Below, in pieces: positions 42,510-55,800 of a DNA stretch of 64,000 nucleotides. The number at the start of each line of letters is the position of its first letter. Within the stretch, counting starts at the first letter, position 1. Under the pieces are notes generated by a model that saw only the letters and a program-made list of their open reading frames with translations, searched no databases and was not told the origin of the DNA. Source of the stretch: VXLM01 sp965242665 (GTDB lineage: Bacteria > Chloroflexota > Dehalococcoidia > Lucifugimonadales > VXLM01); contig OZ251484.1 of assembly GCA_965242665.1 (NCBI GenBank), positions 868,001 through 932,000 on the forward strand, given 5' to 3'. A program made the translations under genes and the position numbers.

Positions 42510-42840
42510 TCCTGCCGCGATGCCCTTTCCGCAAATGCGGATGCCCTCCTCTCCTCCGAAAAGTCCGTGAGTCTGCGACGGTGCGGTTGGCTGCGCGGAT
42601 TCTACTTCGGGGGCGTGGCCGCGCTTCCGACCTGCCGGCCGCGAGAGAGGGTCTGCGGAGAGCTGGCAACCTTCACGTCGACGGCGGGCACTGGCCGAGT
42701 GGAGTCGGCCTCCCCTTCCGGGGTAGAAAGTTTGACCCTAGGGTTCAGACCGAAGTCTCCATTTTGTGAAACGGCGCGGACGGCAAAAAGACGAAATGGT
42801 GTTTTGAAGGTCGATAAGGACTAGAAAAGTTTGAGAAATC
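42510..42840. other. Intergenic, no gene recognised
   Basis: This stretch precedes the ftsK leader. It contains no palindrome copy and no supported coding frame. It becomes A-rich towards its end. Confidence 0.55.
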
Positions 42841-42890
42841 TGTTAGAATGGAGTTAGTTGCTGGGGCGGAGCGACGCTCCGTCCGACAGC
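42841..42890 (+). promoter_or_regulatory. Extended -10 and leader hairpin upstream of ftsK
   Basis: TGTTAGAAT (42841-42849) fits an extended -10 (TGn-TAGAAT). A hairpin follows at 42860-42890: GGGCGGAGC pairs with GCTCCGTCC (one G-U) around GAC, extended by GCTG/CAGC across a two-base bulge. It would lie at the start of the transcript, 35 bp before the ftsK ATG and its AAGGTGG signal. Its effect on expression is unknown. Confidence 0.4.
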
Positions 42891-42924
42891 AAGAACACTC
42901 AATCCATCATAAGGTGGCAAGACG

Positions 42925-45711
<2,787 letters not shown>

Positions 45712-45869
45712 GGTGGGTTGCGGCCTCGTCGACCTTCGAATGATTGACGGGGCTGGGTCTTGACCTTGCAAGAATCAGGCCGAACTGCGCTGCGCGGTCT
45801 CATGCGGATCGGTGCGGCTCCATCCGACCTGCGAGACGCCCTGTAGGGCGGGAGGTCAGAGAACGGCGA

Positions 45870-47708
45870 ATGGTACGAAACATCGCGGACAAGATCATTT
45901 CCGTCGTGAGCCGTGCAGACGGCTCTCCGCCAGTAAAGCGGGAGTCCTGCCTGGTCTGCGATACGGCGCTGTTCGACTCCGATCTGTATCGGCGGTACAA
46001 CATCTGCCCGCAGTGCCGCTTCCACTACAGCCTCACTGCAAGGGAGCGCATCGAGACTTTGGCGGATCCGGGGTCGTTCAAAGAGACGAATCGGGCGCTC
46101 ACCTCGCTCGATCCGTTGTCCTTCTCTTCCCGCATGTCCTATAGGCAAAGCGTGTTTCGAGACCAGCGGAGGACCGGGCTCACCGAGGCTGCGGTCACCG
46201 GCACGTGCTCGATTGGCGGAACGGCGGCGATGCTGATCGTCCTCGATTTTGGCTTCATGGGCGGAACGATGGGGTGCGTCGTCGGCGAAAAGGTCGCATT
46301 GGCGTTGGAGCACGCGTCGCGGCGGAAGCTGCCTGTCGTCGCCGTCGTCACCAGCGGAGGCGTACGGATTCAAGAGGGCGTCTTGTCTTTGATGCAGATG
46401 GCGAAGACTGCGATGGCGGCCAATCGGCTGTACGAGGCTGGTCTGCCGTTCATATCGGTTTTGGCGAATCCTTCGACCGGGCACGCATACGCTAGCTTCG
46501 CCAACCTTGCGGATATCATCGTCGCCGAACCCGGCGCCATCGTGGGGCTCGCGTCGATGCGGACGATCAAGAACGCGGAAGCGGACGGCGACCATGCGGA
46601 GTCGCATACGGCCGAATCGCATCTTCTTCACGGTATGATCGACGCCGTCGTCGACCGCGCAGACTCGAAGGATACCCTCGCCGCGCTGCTCGACATGCTC
46701 ATGTCGAACTATCATTTGGCTTTGAATGGACGGCAGGACAAGCGATTGCAGTCCACTCCTCCAAAGTCGATTGCGGCGTGGGAAGCCGTCAATCTCGCCC
46801 GCCGCGCGGACCGCCCTACCAGCCTCGAGTATATGAAATATATGGTGGCCACTTTCGTGGAGCTGCACGGCGACCGCGCGTTTGGGGACGACGAGTCCCT
46901 CATCTGGGGGTTGGGGCAGATTGGCGGGCAGACGACCGTAGTCATCGGGCAGGACGGCAGTAACGCGAGGGGAGGAGGGCGGCAGAGCGAACGCACTTCC
47001 CCCGAGGGCTTCCGCGAGGCAAAGAGGGCCATCCATCTCGCGGCGAAATTCGACTTGCCCATCGTTACGCTGATCGACACGCCTGGCCCTGATGTGAGCA
47101 TCGACGCCGAGCAGCGCGGATTGGGGAACGCCATTGCGACATCCATGGCGGAATTTGCGCGCGTCCCCGTGCCGTCCATCGCCGTCATCATTGGCGAGGG
47201 AGGAAGCGAGGGTGCCCTTCCTCTGGCAATCGCAGACCGGGTTCTGATGTTGGAAAACGCCATCTACACGGTCATCTCCCCGGAGGATGCCGCCGCGCTT
47301 CTCTATCAGGACACCGCGCGCGCAGATGAGGCGGCGGAGTCGCTGCGCCTGACGGCTCACGATTGCTTCGACCTTGGCATCGTCGATATGGTCGTTCAGG
47401 AGCCGGCAGGAGGCGCGCACGCCAACCCTTCCGAGTCCGCGCGCCATCTGCGACGCGTGCTCATTCAAGAGCTTGCGGCGCTTCAAACAGGATCCAGGAA
47501 GCGACTCCTCAGAACGCGATACAAGAAGTTCCGCAACGTGGGCGAGTACAGTTCCTACTTCCGGGCGGCGATCATCCGCGAGGTCAACGCCCTCCGGTCG
47601 ATCGTGTCCACCGGCGTCCGACGCATACGGCGCAACGCGGACAATCACTTGGACGAACGAATCGCGGACGGATTCTCGAACCCGGGCGAAAACTCCAGAG
47701 ACTCTTAG
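45870..47708 (+). CDS. accDA: Acetyl-CoA carboxylase carboxyltransferase, fused beta and alpha subunits (AccD-AccA)
   Basis: The carboxyltransferase moves carboxyl from biotin to acetyl-CoA, giving malonyl-CoA for fatty-acid synthesis. In one 612-residue chain, the N-terminal half is AccD-like: zinc ribbon Cys27, Cys30, Cys46 and Cys49 (CLVC and CPQC) and the crotonase-fold GGVRIQEGVLSLMQMAKT. The C-terminal half from about residue 290 is AccA-like: YMKYMVATFVELHGDRAFGDD, TLIDTPGPDVSIDAEQRG and IGEGGSEGALPLAIADRV. The linker has no stop or restart. The ATG at 45870 lies 13 bp after GGAGGT; a longer start would overlap untranslated sequence after ftsK. Separate AccB and AccC are not in the window. 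Confidence 0.92.
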   Translation: MVRNIADKIISVVSRADGSPPVKRESCLVCDTALFDSDLYRRYNICPQCRFHYSLTARERIETLADPGSFKETNRALTSLDPLSFSSRMSYRQSVFRDQRRTGLTEAAVTGTCSIGGTAAMLIVLDFGFMGGTMGCVVGEKVALALEHASRRKLPVVAVVTSGGVRIQEGVLSLMQMAKTAMAANRLYEAGLPFISVLANPSTGHAYASFANLADIIVAEPGAIVGLASMRTIKNAEADGDHAESHTAESHLLHGMIDAVVDRADSKDTLAALLDMLMSNYHLALNGRQDKRLQSTPPKSIAAWEAVNLARRADRPTSLEYMKYMVATFVELHGDRAFGDDESLIWGLGQIGGQTTVVIGQDGSNARGGGRQSERTSPEGFREAKRAIHLAAKFDLPIVTLIDTPGPDVSIDAEQRGLGNAIATSMAEFARVPVPSIAVIIGEGGSEGALPLAIADRVLMLENAIYTVISPEDAAALLYQDTARADEAAESLRLTAHDCFDLGIVDMVVQEPAGGAHANPSESARHLRRVLIQELAALQTGSRKRLLRTRYKKFRNVGEYSSYFRAAIIREVNALRSIVSTGVRRIRRNADNHLDERIADGFSNPGENSRDS

Positions 47709-47744
47709 CGGACTCCGAGATCAGGAAGTGAGGGCATATCCCGC

Positions 47745-48449
47745 ATGATGAACGAGCGCAGATGGCGGAAGGCTATCGAGCAGACTTTCGTGGTTCGGTT
47801 TCCAAAGCAGCATCTGGCTACCTTTGGCGCCACCAATATCAAGTACTACGTCGTGACCGAGCCGGCGTTCGAAGAGGACATGCCAGAAAGGAGCGAGGGG
47901 ATAGTGTGGACAGGGAAGGTCTTGGCGGAGCGCCCGGCCATCGTCACGCCAAGTTACATGTCGAACCTCGAGGGCTTCAGCTCGGAGGCATACGAGTTCT
48001 TCCGCGATCTGGCGCGGCGCGCGGGACCGAACAGCCCCGGCATCATGTACCAGTACAAGAACAAGCCGGAGAACTCGGAGGTCGTCGGGGGTGTTCCGAC
48101 GGACATCGCGCACCGCATCAGCAAAGACCTCAACGACCGCAACGACGAGCTTACCGTCGTCATGGTCGGCGTGGACGAGCTGTGGGACGTGGCGCTCCTG
48201 AAGTTCATCTACGAGTTCACCGCGTCGTCCGTCGCAGGCAACGTGCATGAACTCGGAGAGCGGGGGCTGCTGAGCCCGGAGCCGAATTTTGGCGGCGCTC
48301 CGTCCGCGGCCATCCAACAGATCGACCGTCTCTTCCATGAGGTCGAGCGCGGGAACCGCGGCGGAATCGACCTGCTCAAGCAGGAACTAGACCGCTGGGG
48401 CCTCTTCGACTTCTACGAGGACAGGTTCCTCAACCTCTTCCGTTCCTAG
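47745..48449 (+). CDS. Conserved-looking protein of unknown function
   Basis: The 234-residue product is not recognised. It is soluble, has no signal peptide, and has mixed alpha/beta character. Distinct segments include VRFPKQHLATFGATNIKYYVVTEP, SEGIVWTGKVLAERPAIVTP and a C-terminal helical part ending DRWGLFDFYEDRFLNLFRS. Starts at 47745 and 47748 are both possible. It follows accDA by 36 bp on the same strand and may be co-transcribed. Its stop overlaps the stop of the convergent LRR gene in a shared CTAG. Confidence 0.65.
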   Translation: MMNERRWRKAIEQTFVVRFPKQHLATFGATNIKYYVVTEPAFEEDMPERSEGIVWTGKVLAERPAIVTPSYMSNLEGFSSEAYEFFRDLARRAGPNSPGIMYQYKNKPENSEVVGGVPTDIAHRISKDLNDRNDELTVVMVGVDELWDVALLKFIYEFTASSVAGNVHELGERGLLSPEPNFGGAPSAAIQQIDRLFHEVERGNRGGIDLLKQELDRWGLFDFYEDRFLNLFRS

Positions 48450-50074
48450 CGTCGTGCGGCTTGGGCTGCACCGCGGAAGCGGCGCGCGCTGAGCGCGGCA
48501 GCACCCGACAGGATGAGCAGCGCGCCTCCGGCGATACCCAGCGCCAACGCCAACCCGGGCGAAACGGCGGCGTCCCCAGTACTCGGCAGGGCCGCACAGA
48601 CGGCGTCTCTCGTGTCCACCTCTGGCCGTACGTCGAGCCAAGTCTGGAATGCGTCGTCCCGGGGGATGCAGAGGTTGGTGTTGGCAAAATGGAAAACGGA
48701 CAGAGTCTTCATCTCCGTCAGGCTCGACGGCATTGGCCCTGCCAGATTGTTGTCACTGATGTAAAGGCTCCAAAGGGTACTGAGATCGCCCAGCTCTGCC
48801 GGAATCGGCCCAGTTAGATTGTTTCCATTGAGGGCTAGAATATCTAGGTTACCCAGGTTGGCCAACTCAGACGGAATTGGCCCCGTTAGATTGTTCTCAC
48901 TGAGCCAAAGCTGAGTGATATTTGCCAGGTTTCCCAACTCTGCCGGAATCGGACCTGTCAGATTGTTCTCACTGAGCCAAAGATGAGTGATATTGGTCAG
49001 GCTGCCCAACTCTGCCGGAATCGGACCCGTCAGGTGATTCTCTTCGAGTCCCAGTATGCTGAGGTTAGTCAATGTACTCAGCCAAGATGGAATCGTCCCA
49101 ATCCGGTTGGTATTACCCAGGTCTAGCGATGTGAGGTTGGCGAAACCGCTCAGCCAGTCCGGGATATCCCCCTCGTCCAGATTGTTCCCGTCGAGATCGA
49201 GTGATGTGATATTGGTCAAGTTGCCTAACTCAGACGGAATCGGACCCGTCAAATCGTTCCCGTCGAGATCGAGTGATGTGAGATTCGTCAGGTTGCCCAA
49301 CTCAGGCGGAATTGGACCCGTCAGGCGATTCTCACGGAGTTCCAGTCTGTCGAGGTTTGCCAGGGTACCCAACGAAGACGGAATCGTCCCAATCCGGTTG
49401 GTACTGCCCAGGTCCAGCCGTGTGAGGTTGGCGAAACCGCTCATCCATTCCGGGATCTCACCAGCATCTAGATCTTCGTTGTGGGAGAGATTGAGTATTG
49501 TGAGATTGGTCAAGTTGCCCAGTTCAGTGGGGATTGGCCCCGTCAAACCGTTCCCAGATATCCCTAGCTCAGTGAGATTGGTCAAGTTGCCCAGTTCAGT
49601 GGGGATTGGCCCCGCCATATCGTTCCCGCCGATCGAGAGGTTAGTGAGATTGGTCAGGTTGCCCAGTTCAGTGGGGATTGGCCCCGTCAAATCGTTCCCG
49701 CCGAGAACCAGCTCCGTCACCCGCCCCTGGGCGTCGGTGGTGACGCCGTACCATTCACCGAGCGGCAAGTCGCTCAGCCACTTCATGTTGCGCCTCCAGT
49801 TTTCGCCGTCGGTGGCGTTGTAGAGGGCGGTGAGGGCGGCTCTGTCTGGGGATTGCGTCACTTGGGCAGGGGAGGAGCCGCTCTGTCTGACCGCGTCTGG
49901 TTCCGGGCGGACGATGGATTCGGCGGGCGGTAGTCCGGCGTCTGCGGCGCGGGCATGGTCTTCGACTGCGGCTTGGAGGGGCGCGCTACCGTGGGGGAAC
50001 GCGCCTGCGAGAAGCGCGGCCAGGAGGGCGGCGAACAGGAATGCGCCGACTGGAAGTGGAAACGGTGTCTTCAT
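48446..50074 (-). CDS. LRR surface protein with LPXTG-type anchor, smaller relative
   Basis: The 542-residue protein has a signal peptide (GAFLFAALLAALLAGAFPHG). A cap resembling plant-type LRR proteins (ALTALYNATDGENW) follows, then about fourteen 22-24-residue leucine-rich repeats (LTGPIPTELGNLTNLT and variants) from about residue 115 to 460. The C-terminus has LPSTGDAAVSPG, a hydrophobic helix and RRFRGAAQAARR, the pattern of a sortase-anchored wall protein. It shares this anchor and the LRR type with the 1085-residue protein at 3109, but lacks the proline/glycine linkers. A surface recognition or adhesion role is inferred. The repeats are near-identical at DNA level, so unit number may vary between strains. 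Confidence 0.88.
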   Translation of the reverse strand: MKTPFPLPVGAFLFAALLAALLAGAFPHGSAPLQAAVEDHARAADAGLPPAESIVRPEPDAVRQSGSSPAQVTQSPDRAALTALYNATDGENWRRNMKWLSDLPLGEWYGVTTDAQGRVTELVLGGNDLTGPIPTELGNLTNLTNLSIGGNDMAGPIPTELGNLTNLTELGISGNGLTGPIPTELGNLTNLTILNLSHNEDLDAGEIPEWMSGFANLTRLDLGSTNRIGTIPSSLGTLANLDRLELRENRLTGPIPPELGNLTNLTSLDLDGNDLTGPIPSELGNLTNITSLDLDGNNLDEGDIPDWLSGFANLTSLDLGNTNRIGTIPSWLSTLTNLSILGLEENHLTGPIPAELGSLTNITHLWLSENNLTGPIPAELGNLANITQLWLSENNLTGPIPSELANLGNLDILALNGNNLTGPIPAELGDLSTLWSLYISDNNLAGPMPSSLTEMKTLSVFHFANTNLCIPRDDAFQTWLDVRPEVDTRDAVCAALPSTGDAAVSPGLALALGIAGGALLILSGAAALSARRFRGAAQAARR

Positions 50075-50188
50075 TGTGGTCGTTCCTTTGCGGGGCCGAG
50101 TCGAGGGGACTGTTCCTCTATTGTGTATACGAATGGCGCAGCGTTGTGGTTCCGCGCCAAGCCTTACGGCGCGGCATGGACACTGCGT

Positions 50189-51241
50189 TTACTCCAACTC
50201 TAGCTTGACCTCCGGCTCGACGTATGCGTGGTCTTTGGCGTAGACTTGGAGGCGGCCGCATGCGTCGGCGACGAGGATGCGGTCGTGTTCGTCGATTTCG
50301 ATGCCGGTCGGACGCTGGAACCGACCCATGGGCGTGTAGTCCTTGACTTGGCGGTATGCTTTGATGGTGCCGGGGTCGCGCCTGATGATGTATTCTCCGG
50401 CCTTGGAGAGGGTTGTCGCATCACCTTGGAAGGCGGCGAGGATTTCGCCGTCGGGCTCGTATACCTGCACGCGGCGGTTTCCCCAGTCGGTGACGTAGAC
50501 GTCGCCTTGGCTGTCGACGGCGACGTTTGCCGGGTGGTTCAATTCGCCGCCGAACTCTTCCCCGAATGTCATCACGTATTCGCCGTCGTTGGTGAATTTT
50601 TGCACGCGGCTGTTGCCCCAGTCCGCGACGTAGATGTGGCCGCTGCTGTCGACGGTGACGCCCCAGGGACGGCTGAACTGTCCGGGCGCACTACCGGAGC
50701 TTCCGAATCCGGAGATGTATTGTCCGTCTTTGGTGAATTTTTGCACGCGGTCGTTGCGGCTTTCGACTACGATCAGGTTGTCGTCTGCGTCGAAGGCGAT
50801 GCCGTTCGGCCCGTTCAGCTGTCCAGGGCCGCTGCCGGGCTCGCCCCAGACTGCGATCCACTCGTCGACCGAGTCTGTGCCCGGGTAGGGCACGATGCCG
50901 TCTGGGTCGTATTTGCGGACGACGTTGTCGTGTTCGTCGGTGGCGTAGACCCATCCTTCGCTGTCGAGGGCGATGCCGCCCGGCCAGGTGAAGTCTTGGC
51001 GTGCGAAGTCGCCGAGGTGGTGTTCTTCGAAGGTGGTCTTGCCGATGCGCCCGGTGTCTCGGCGTTCCAATTGCTCCGATAGTTGGAACCCCTTACTCAG
51101 GACGAAGATGATGCCGTCTGGGGCGATCGTGAGGTCGGTTGGGTAGCGGAAGCCGCCGACGTCGCCGTTGATCTCGTTGGTCGGGCGTCCGAGCGAGCGG
51201 TCGAAGTGCCAGGTTCTGCCTGCGGCGGTAGTGGTTATCAT
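50189..51241 (-). CDS. NHL-repeat beta-propeller protein
   Basis: The start at 51241 (MITTTAAGRTWHFDRSLG) has GGAG upstream and avoids the remnant in front of it. The 350-residue protein consists of about six NHL repeats: FRYPTDLTIAPDG, FTWPGGIALDSEG, LNGPNGIAFDADD, FSRPWGVTVDSSG, LNHPANVAVDSQG and FQRPTGIEIDEHD, each followed by a VxKFxxDG-type strand. It would form a six-bladed propeller. There is no signal peptide, so it may be cytoplasmic or rely on an unrecognised export route. It is downstream of the DUF1501 gene on the same strand. NHL propellers serve as enzymes or binding scaffolds; no ligand can be assigned. Confidence 0.85.
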   Translation of the reverse strand: MITTTAAGRTWHFDRSLGRPTNEINGDVGGFRYPTDLTIAPDGIIFVLSKGFQLSEQLERRDTGRIGKTTFEEHHLGDFARQDFTWPGGIALDSEGWVYATDEHDNVVRKYDPDGIVPYPGTDSVDEWIAVWGEPGSGPGQLNGPNGIAFDADDNLIVVESRNDRVQKFTKDGQYISGFGSSGSAPGQFSRPWGVTVDSSGHIYVADWGNSRVQKFTNDGEYVMTFGEEFGGELNHPANVAVDSQGDVYVTDWGNRRVQVYEPDGEILAAFQGDATTLSKAGEYIIRRDPGTIKAYRQVKDYTPMGRFQRPTGIEIDEHDRILVADACGRLQVYAKDHAYVEPEVKLELE

Positions 51242-51245
51242 CTTG

Positions 51246-51365
51246 CTTACTCCAGTTCGAGTTGTAGTTCCGGGGTGCGTAGCTTGCGGTCTTTGGCGGA
51301 CACCGTTGGAGGCGTCCGCACATGTCCGCCGCGATGATGCGGTCGTGATCGCGGTTCGGACGTCC
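51246..51365 (-). pseudogene. Remnant of the 3' end of a second NHL gene, frameshifted
   Basis: The minus strand reads DHDRIIAADMCGRLQ, then after a two-base (CG) shift VSAKDRKLRTPELQLELE and a TAA stop. The intact NHL gene ends EHDRILVADACGRLQVYAKDH and finishes in LELE, so this is the tail of a paralogue. Only about 120 bp remain. Upstream of 51365 similarity ends. The stop lies 4 bp before the ATG of the intact gene, as if the two once formed a tandem operon. Confidence 0.7.
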
Positions 51366-51468
51366 GGGTTGGGTTCGCGCACCGAGCGTGGCGTGCATCC
51401 CGTCGGCGGCCTCGTTCGTGGGAGGAGCCGACGGAGCAGGGGCGCGGTGTTCTCGGCTCACGGTTCGT

Positions 51469-52608
51469 TCAAGCCGTGACGAACCGCGGTTTTTCGAACG
51501 TTCCGTTTACTATCGGCTTGGCGTCGAGACCGAACCAGTCTTCGAGAATGGTCGAGTAGACGCCTCGGAAGTCCTGGTCTGGAGCCAAGTCGCCCTCTCG
51601 CAGATCTTCCGGATTCATCGACGGGAACTCGTTGTGCTGTCCTCCGACGACGCTGGGGCCGATTACGAAGGACACGCCTCCGGCGCCGTGGTCGGTGCCC
51701 GTGCCGTTTTCCTTCACTCGCCGCCCGAACTCCGTGAAGACGAACATGATGACATTGCTATCCGCGTCGTGCTCTCTCAGGTCGTCCCAAAAGTCGGTGA
51801 CTGCCGAGGCGACCTGGCCCAAGAGCTTGGGATGGTTGTTCGCCTGGCTGGCGTGGGTGTCGTAGCCGCCGTGCTCGGTATAGAAGATCCGCGTTCCGAG
51901 ATTGGCGGTATGGACCGCCGCGACGTCTCGGAGCTTCCTCGCCAGGGGGGTCGCCGCATATTCGACGGTGGATGTGTACGCAGCGGGGGCGGCCTTGAGC
52001 ATGTCCGCGCCCTTGAGAGCGTCGAGTCCAGTCTGGGCGAGGTAGTCCATCACCGGGCCGGAGCCGATAGCGGGAGAGTACATGCTGGCGAAGCTGTCGA
52101 GCATCTTCGCGCGCTCCTGCTTTGCCTCGATTCCAGTGAGCAGACCGTAGGTTTCGAGATCCGCCACCGAGGCCACCGACGCGCCGGGGGCAACCAATGC
52201 CCGGGGAAGGCCTTGTCCGATGTTCACCGCGGTGACCGGGTTCTCTCCCTCCGGGTCTAGGTCGCGGATCGCACGCCCCAGCCAACCCTCCGTGCCGACT
52301 TTGTGGGGCTCCGACGTGTGCCAGATGTCCATGGCGCGGAAGTGGGAGCGAGTCGACTCCGGAAACCCGATTCCGTGGATGACCGCCATCTCTCCCCGGT
52401 CGTAGATGTCCTTGAATGCTCCGAGCGCTGGATTGAAGCCGACCGCGTCGTCGATCTTCACCACGTCATCCTCGGGAATCCCCAGGCTCGTCCGGTTGTC
52501 GTAGTACAAGGGATCACCGTACGGGACGACGGTGTTCATATAGTCGTTCCCGCCGGTAAGTTGGAGAACCACCAGAACGGGTTGTCCGCCATTGCCGCTC
52601 ATGCCCAT
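51469..52608 (-). CDS. DUF1501 family protein
   Basis: The 379-residue protein matches the DUF1501 family, of unknown function but with an alkaline-phosphatase-like fold suggested by its GGNDYMNTVVPYGD and HGGYDTHASQ segments (possible metal-site residues). FVFTEFGRRVKENGTGTDHGAGG near the C-terminus is the strongest family signature. Family members are often exported with a Tat signal and paired with DUF1800; here neither a signal peptide nor DUF1800 is present. AGGAGG precedes the ATG. It is followed by the NHL remnant and the NHL gene on the same strand. Confidence 0.88.
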   Translation of the reverse strand: MGMSGNGGQPVLVVLQLTGGNDYMNTVVPYGDPLYYDNRTSLGIPEDDVVKIDDAVGFNPALGAFKDIYDRGEMAVIHGIGFPESTRSHFRAMDIWHTSEPHKVGTEGWLGRAIRDLDPEGENPVTAVNIGQGLPRALVAPGASVASVADLETYGLLTGIEAKQERAKMLDSFASMYSPAIGSGPVMDYLAQTGLDALKGADMLKAAPAAYTSTVEYAATPLARKLRDVAAVHTANLGTRIFYTEHGGYDTHASQANNHPKLLGQVASAVTDFWDDLREHDADSNVIMFVFTEFGRRVKENGTGTDHGAGGVSFVIGPSVVGGQHNEFPSMNPEDLREGDLAPDQDFRGVYSTILEDWFGLDAKPIVNGTFEKPRFVTA

Positions 52609-52835
52609 ATCATCCTCCTTCGGTCAGTAGGTTTCCTATCATACCAAACCCGCGCAGAGTTCGCTATATCAATCGAGGACGTTCCGTTCCATCTATCGCG
52701 GCATAGGCATCTCCATGGATGCGGGGGGACGGAGGGCAACGAATGCGGCAATAGCATTCCCGCAACAACAATGCTATACTACCTATCCCAACCCGCCGAG
52801 CGCGTCTTGAGGACGGTAGACGAAGAGACATTGCC

Positions 52836-55800
52836 ATGGTGAACACCTCCCGCATTGCAGTTGTTGCGCTCGCGCTTCTCGCGTGCCTCGCAGCCTGCGG
52901 CGACACATCGACGACCAACGATTCCGTAGACGCCACGATCGCAGCAGGAGTTACCCAGGCCTTGTCGGAACTCACCCAGTCTCCTGTCTCGCCCGCCCCT
53001 AGCGCTCCGACAGACCCGCCCACTCCTGCGACTCAGCCGACATTCACGCCAAGACCGATACCTACAGCTCAGCCGACATTCACGCCGAGTCCAACCCCCA
53101 CAACTTTTCCGACACCCATTCCTCGGCCAACTCCTACTCCGGGGCCGATGCCCGCAACGTCGCCGCCTGCAACCCCGATTCCAGTTTCTACGATTCCCCC
53201 GACACCGACGCCGATTCCCATAGAGAAAATCAATTTCATCGGGGTGAGCGCAAGCACGAACGTACCCAGCCAGGTACAGGTCGCATTCTCCCTGCGAAAC
53301 CAGCGCGGGAACGCCATCGTCCTCCCGGCAGAGGAGATCGAACGGAGCACCAAGGTGTTCGAACGCAGGTCGGGCGCCGAGGATTGGGAAGAGATCGACT
53401 ATGCGGAGACCAGCTACTTCATTCATACTGGAGAGAACATCGACCTTGAAGTAGTGTTCGCGCTCGACTTCACCAACAGCATGTCCGAGGCGAGACTTCC
53501 GGACGGGCGAAGCGGCATCGATGCCATGCTGGGGGCGTTCTATTCCGCTCTCGCCGTCCTGCCGGCCGCTCACCGCGTCGGCGTCGTAGAGTTCCACGAC
53601 CGAAACGTAGAACCGAGCGTTCTATCCGAGCTTACCACCGACCGCCAGTCGATACGAGAAAGCGTCGAACGCTTCTCGCGCAGCGGATTCGACCCTGGAT
53701 CGTCGCGCGTTTGGGATGGCGTGGTTGCCGCGTCGGATCTCTTCTCCCTCCCCAGCGAGAATCCGCGCACCGTCCGCACCCTGGTATTCCTATCCGACGG
53801 AAGAGACACCAGCAGCCGCGTACCCCGCGAATCCGCAGGCGAGCATGCTTTGGAGCGGGGCGCGCAGTTGTTCGCGGTCGGCGTGGGGGAGGTGTTCCAA
53901 GAAACGCAGTTGCGCGAGATGGCGGAATCGACTGGCGGGGCATACTACGAAGCGAGCAACGTGTCCGTGCTTCAAAGGCAACTCCAACTGTTGGTAAACG
54001 ACTTGCGAGGCCAGTACCAACTTAGCTATATCACCCTGCGAAGGGAGGGTGATTACGAAACCAGGGCGGTGGTGGAGCTTCAGGGCGTCGAAGGACAAAC
54101 GCAAGTCGGCCCGTTCGACGTTGCCGACTTCTTCGGCTCAGACACTCAGGGCGTGATCGATTTCGATCCCCCGACGCTCGACCTCCGCAGAGGCCAGGCG
54201 ACGGTGTTCGTGCGGGCCCTGCACATGCCGAGGAACATCGACCGGATACGATTTAGGCCGGACACATCCTTGCCATTGGCCGTCGATCTAGTCGAACTGC
54301 AGGACGGCGGCTTGCTGCATGGCTGGACGATATCAGGCCCCGACGCCGACGGGTTCTATCTTGCCTCTTCTCAAACCCCCTTGGAATTCGGCAACTTTGG
54401 CCTCCTGTTCAAATTGACCGTTTCCAACATCACCGGACGAGGCATGGAAATCCCCTTCGATCTCGACAATACGATATACACTCGCGGGAAGACCGTGGGA
54501 CGCCCGATGTATATCACCGCCGGCGAATTCACTCCGTCCGGGCGCATAGCGTTCGCTTCCAGTCATGACGGGAATCCAGAGATATACACCATGAACGCGG
54601 ACGGGTCGGATGTGAAACGACTCACGAATCATCCCGAACGGGATGGATCCCCGTCTTGGTCGCCCGAAGGCAACCGCATCGCATTCGTCTCCTATCGAGA
54701 CGGAGTTGGTGAGGTCTATGTCATGAACGCAGACGGCACAAACCTACATCGACTTACCAATAGCCCGAACCATGAAGAGGGTATTGCATGGTCTCCCGAT
54801 GGTATCCGCATGGCGTTCGCCTCCGAACGAGAAGGAAACAAGGATATCTACGTGATGAACGCGGACGGATCGGACGTAAGACAACTCACGAGACATCCAT
54901 CCAATGACGGGAGTCCATCATGGTCGCCGGACGGACGGCGCATCGCGTTCGAGTCCGAGCGAGAGGGAAATCGGGATATCTACGTGATGAACGCAGACGG
55001 GGCGGATGTAAGACAACTCACTAGTCATTCATCCGACGATGCGAGTCCATCATGGTCGCCCGACGGCCGGCGCATCGCATTCGCTTCCAATCGTGACGGG
55101 AATCCAGAGATATACACCATGAACGCAGACGGGGCGGACGTGAAACGACTTACGAGTCATTCCGAATGGAATGGATTCCCGTCTTGGTCACCCGACGGCC
55201 GGCGCATCGCATTCGTTTCTGACACCAGGGATTATGGGATATACGTCATGCGCCCTGACGGCAGCGCGCTGGCTAAACTTGCCGCTAGCCTACTCTGGGA
55301 CGGCCCGCCGGCATGGACTATTCCAGATCCGGCGAAGACGCTTCCGACTCCGACCGCTACATCGACGCCAGTGCCGACGGCCACCCATACTCCAACGCCA
55401 GTGCCGACGGCCACACTTACCCCAACACCAGTGCCGACGGCCACTCATACCCCAACGCCAGTGCCGACGGCCACGCCGACGCCTTCTCCGACTCCCACAT
55501 CGACGTTCGTTCCTACTGCTACGTCAACACCCGTTCCAACCGCAACGTCGACGCCTGCTCCGACGCCCACCTTGACGCCCACTCCCACGCCGACGCCGGA
55601 GGCGTTTCAGCGCGGACGCATTGCGTTCGATTCCAATCGGGATGGGAACGGCAACATCTACGTCGTGAATGCGGACGGGACGGGACTGCATCGGGTGACG
55701 AGTCATCCGGAGTGGGATCTTTCGCCTGCATGGTCGCCGGACGGCAGGCGCATCGCATTCGAGTCCTATCGAGACCAAAACTGGGAGATCTACGTGATCA

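Noticed and set aside
51242..51382. N-terminal extension of the NHL frame
   Set aside because: It is an out-of-frame reading of the NHL gene-tail remnant.
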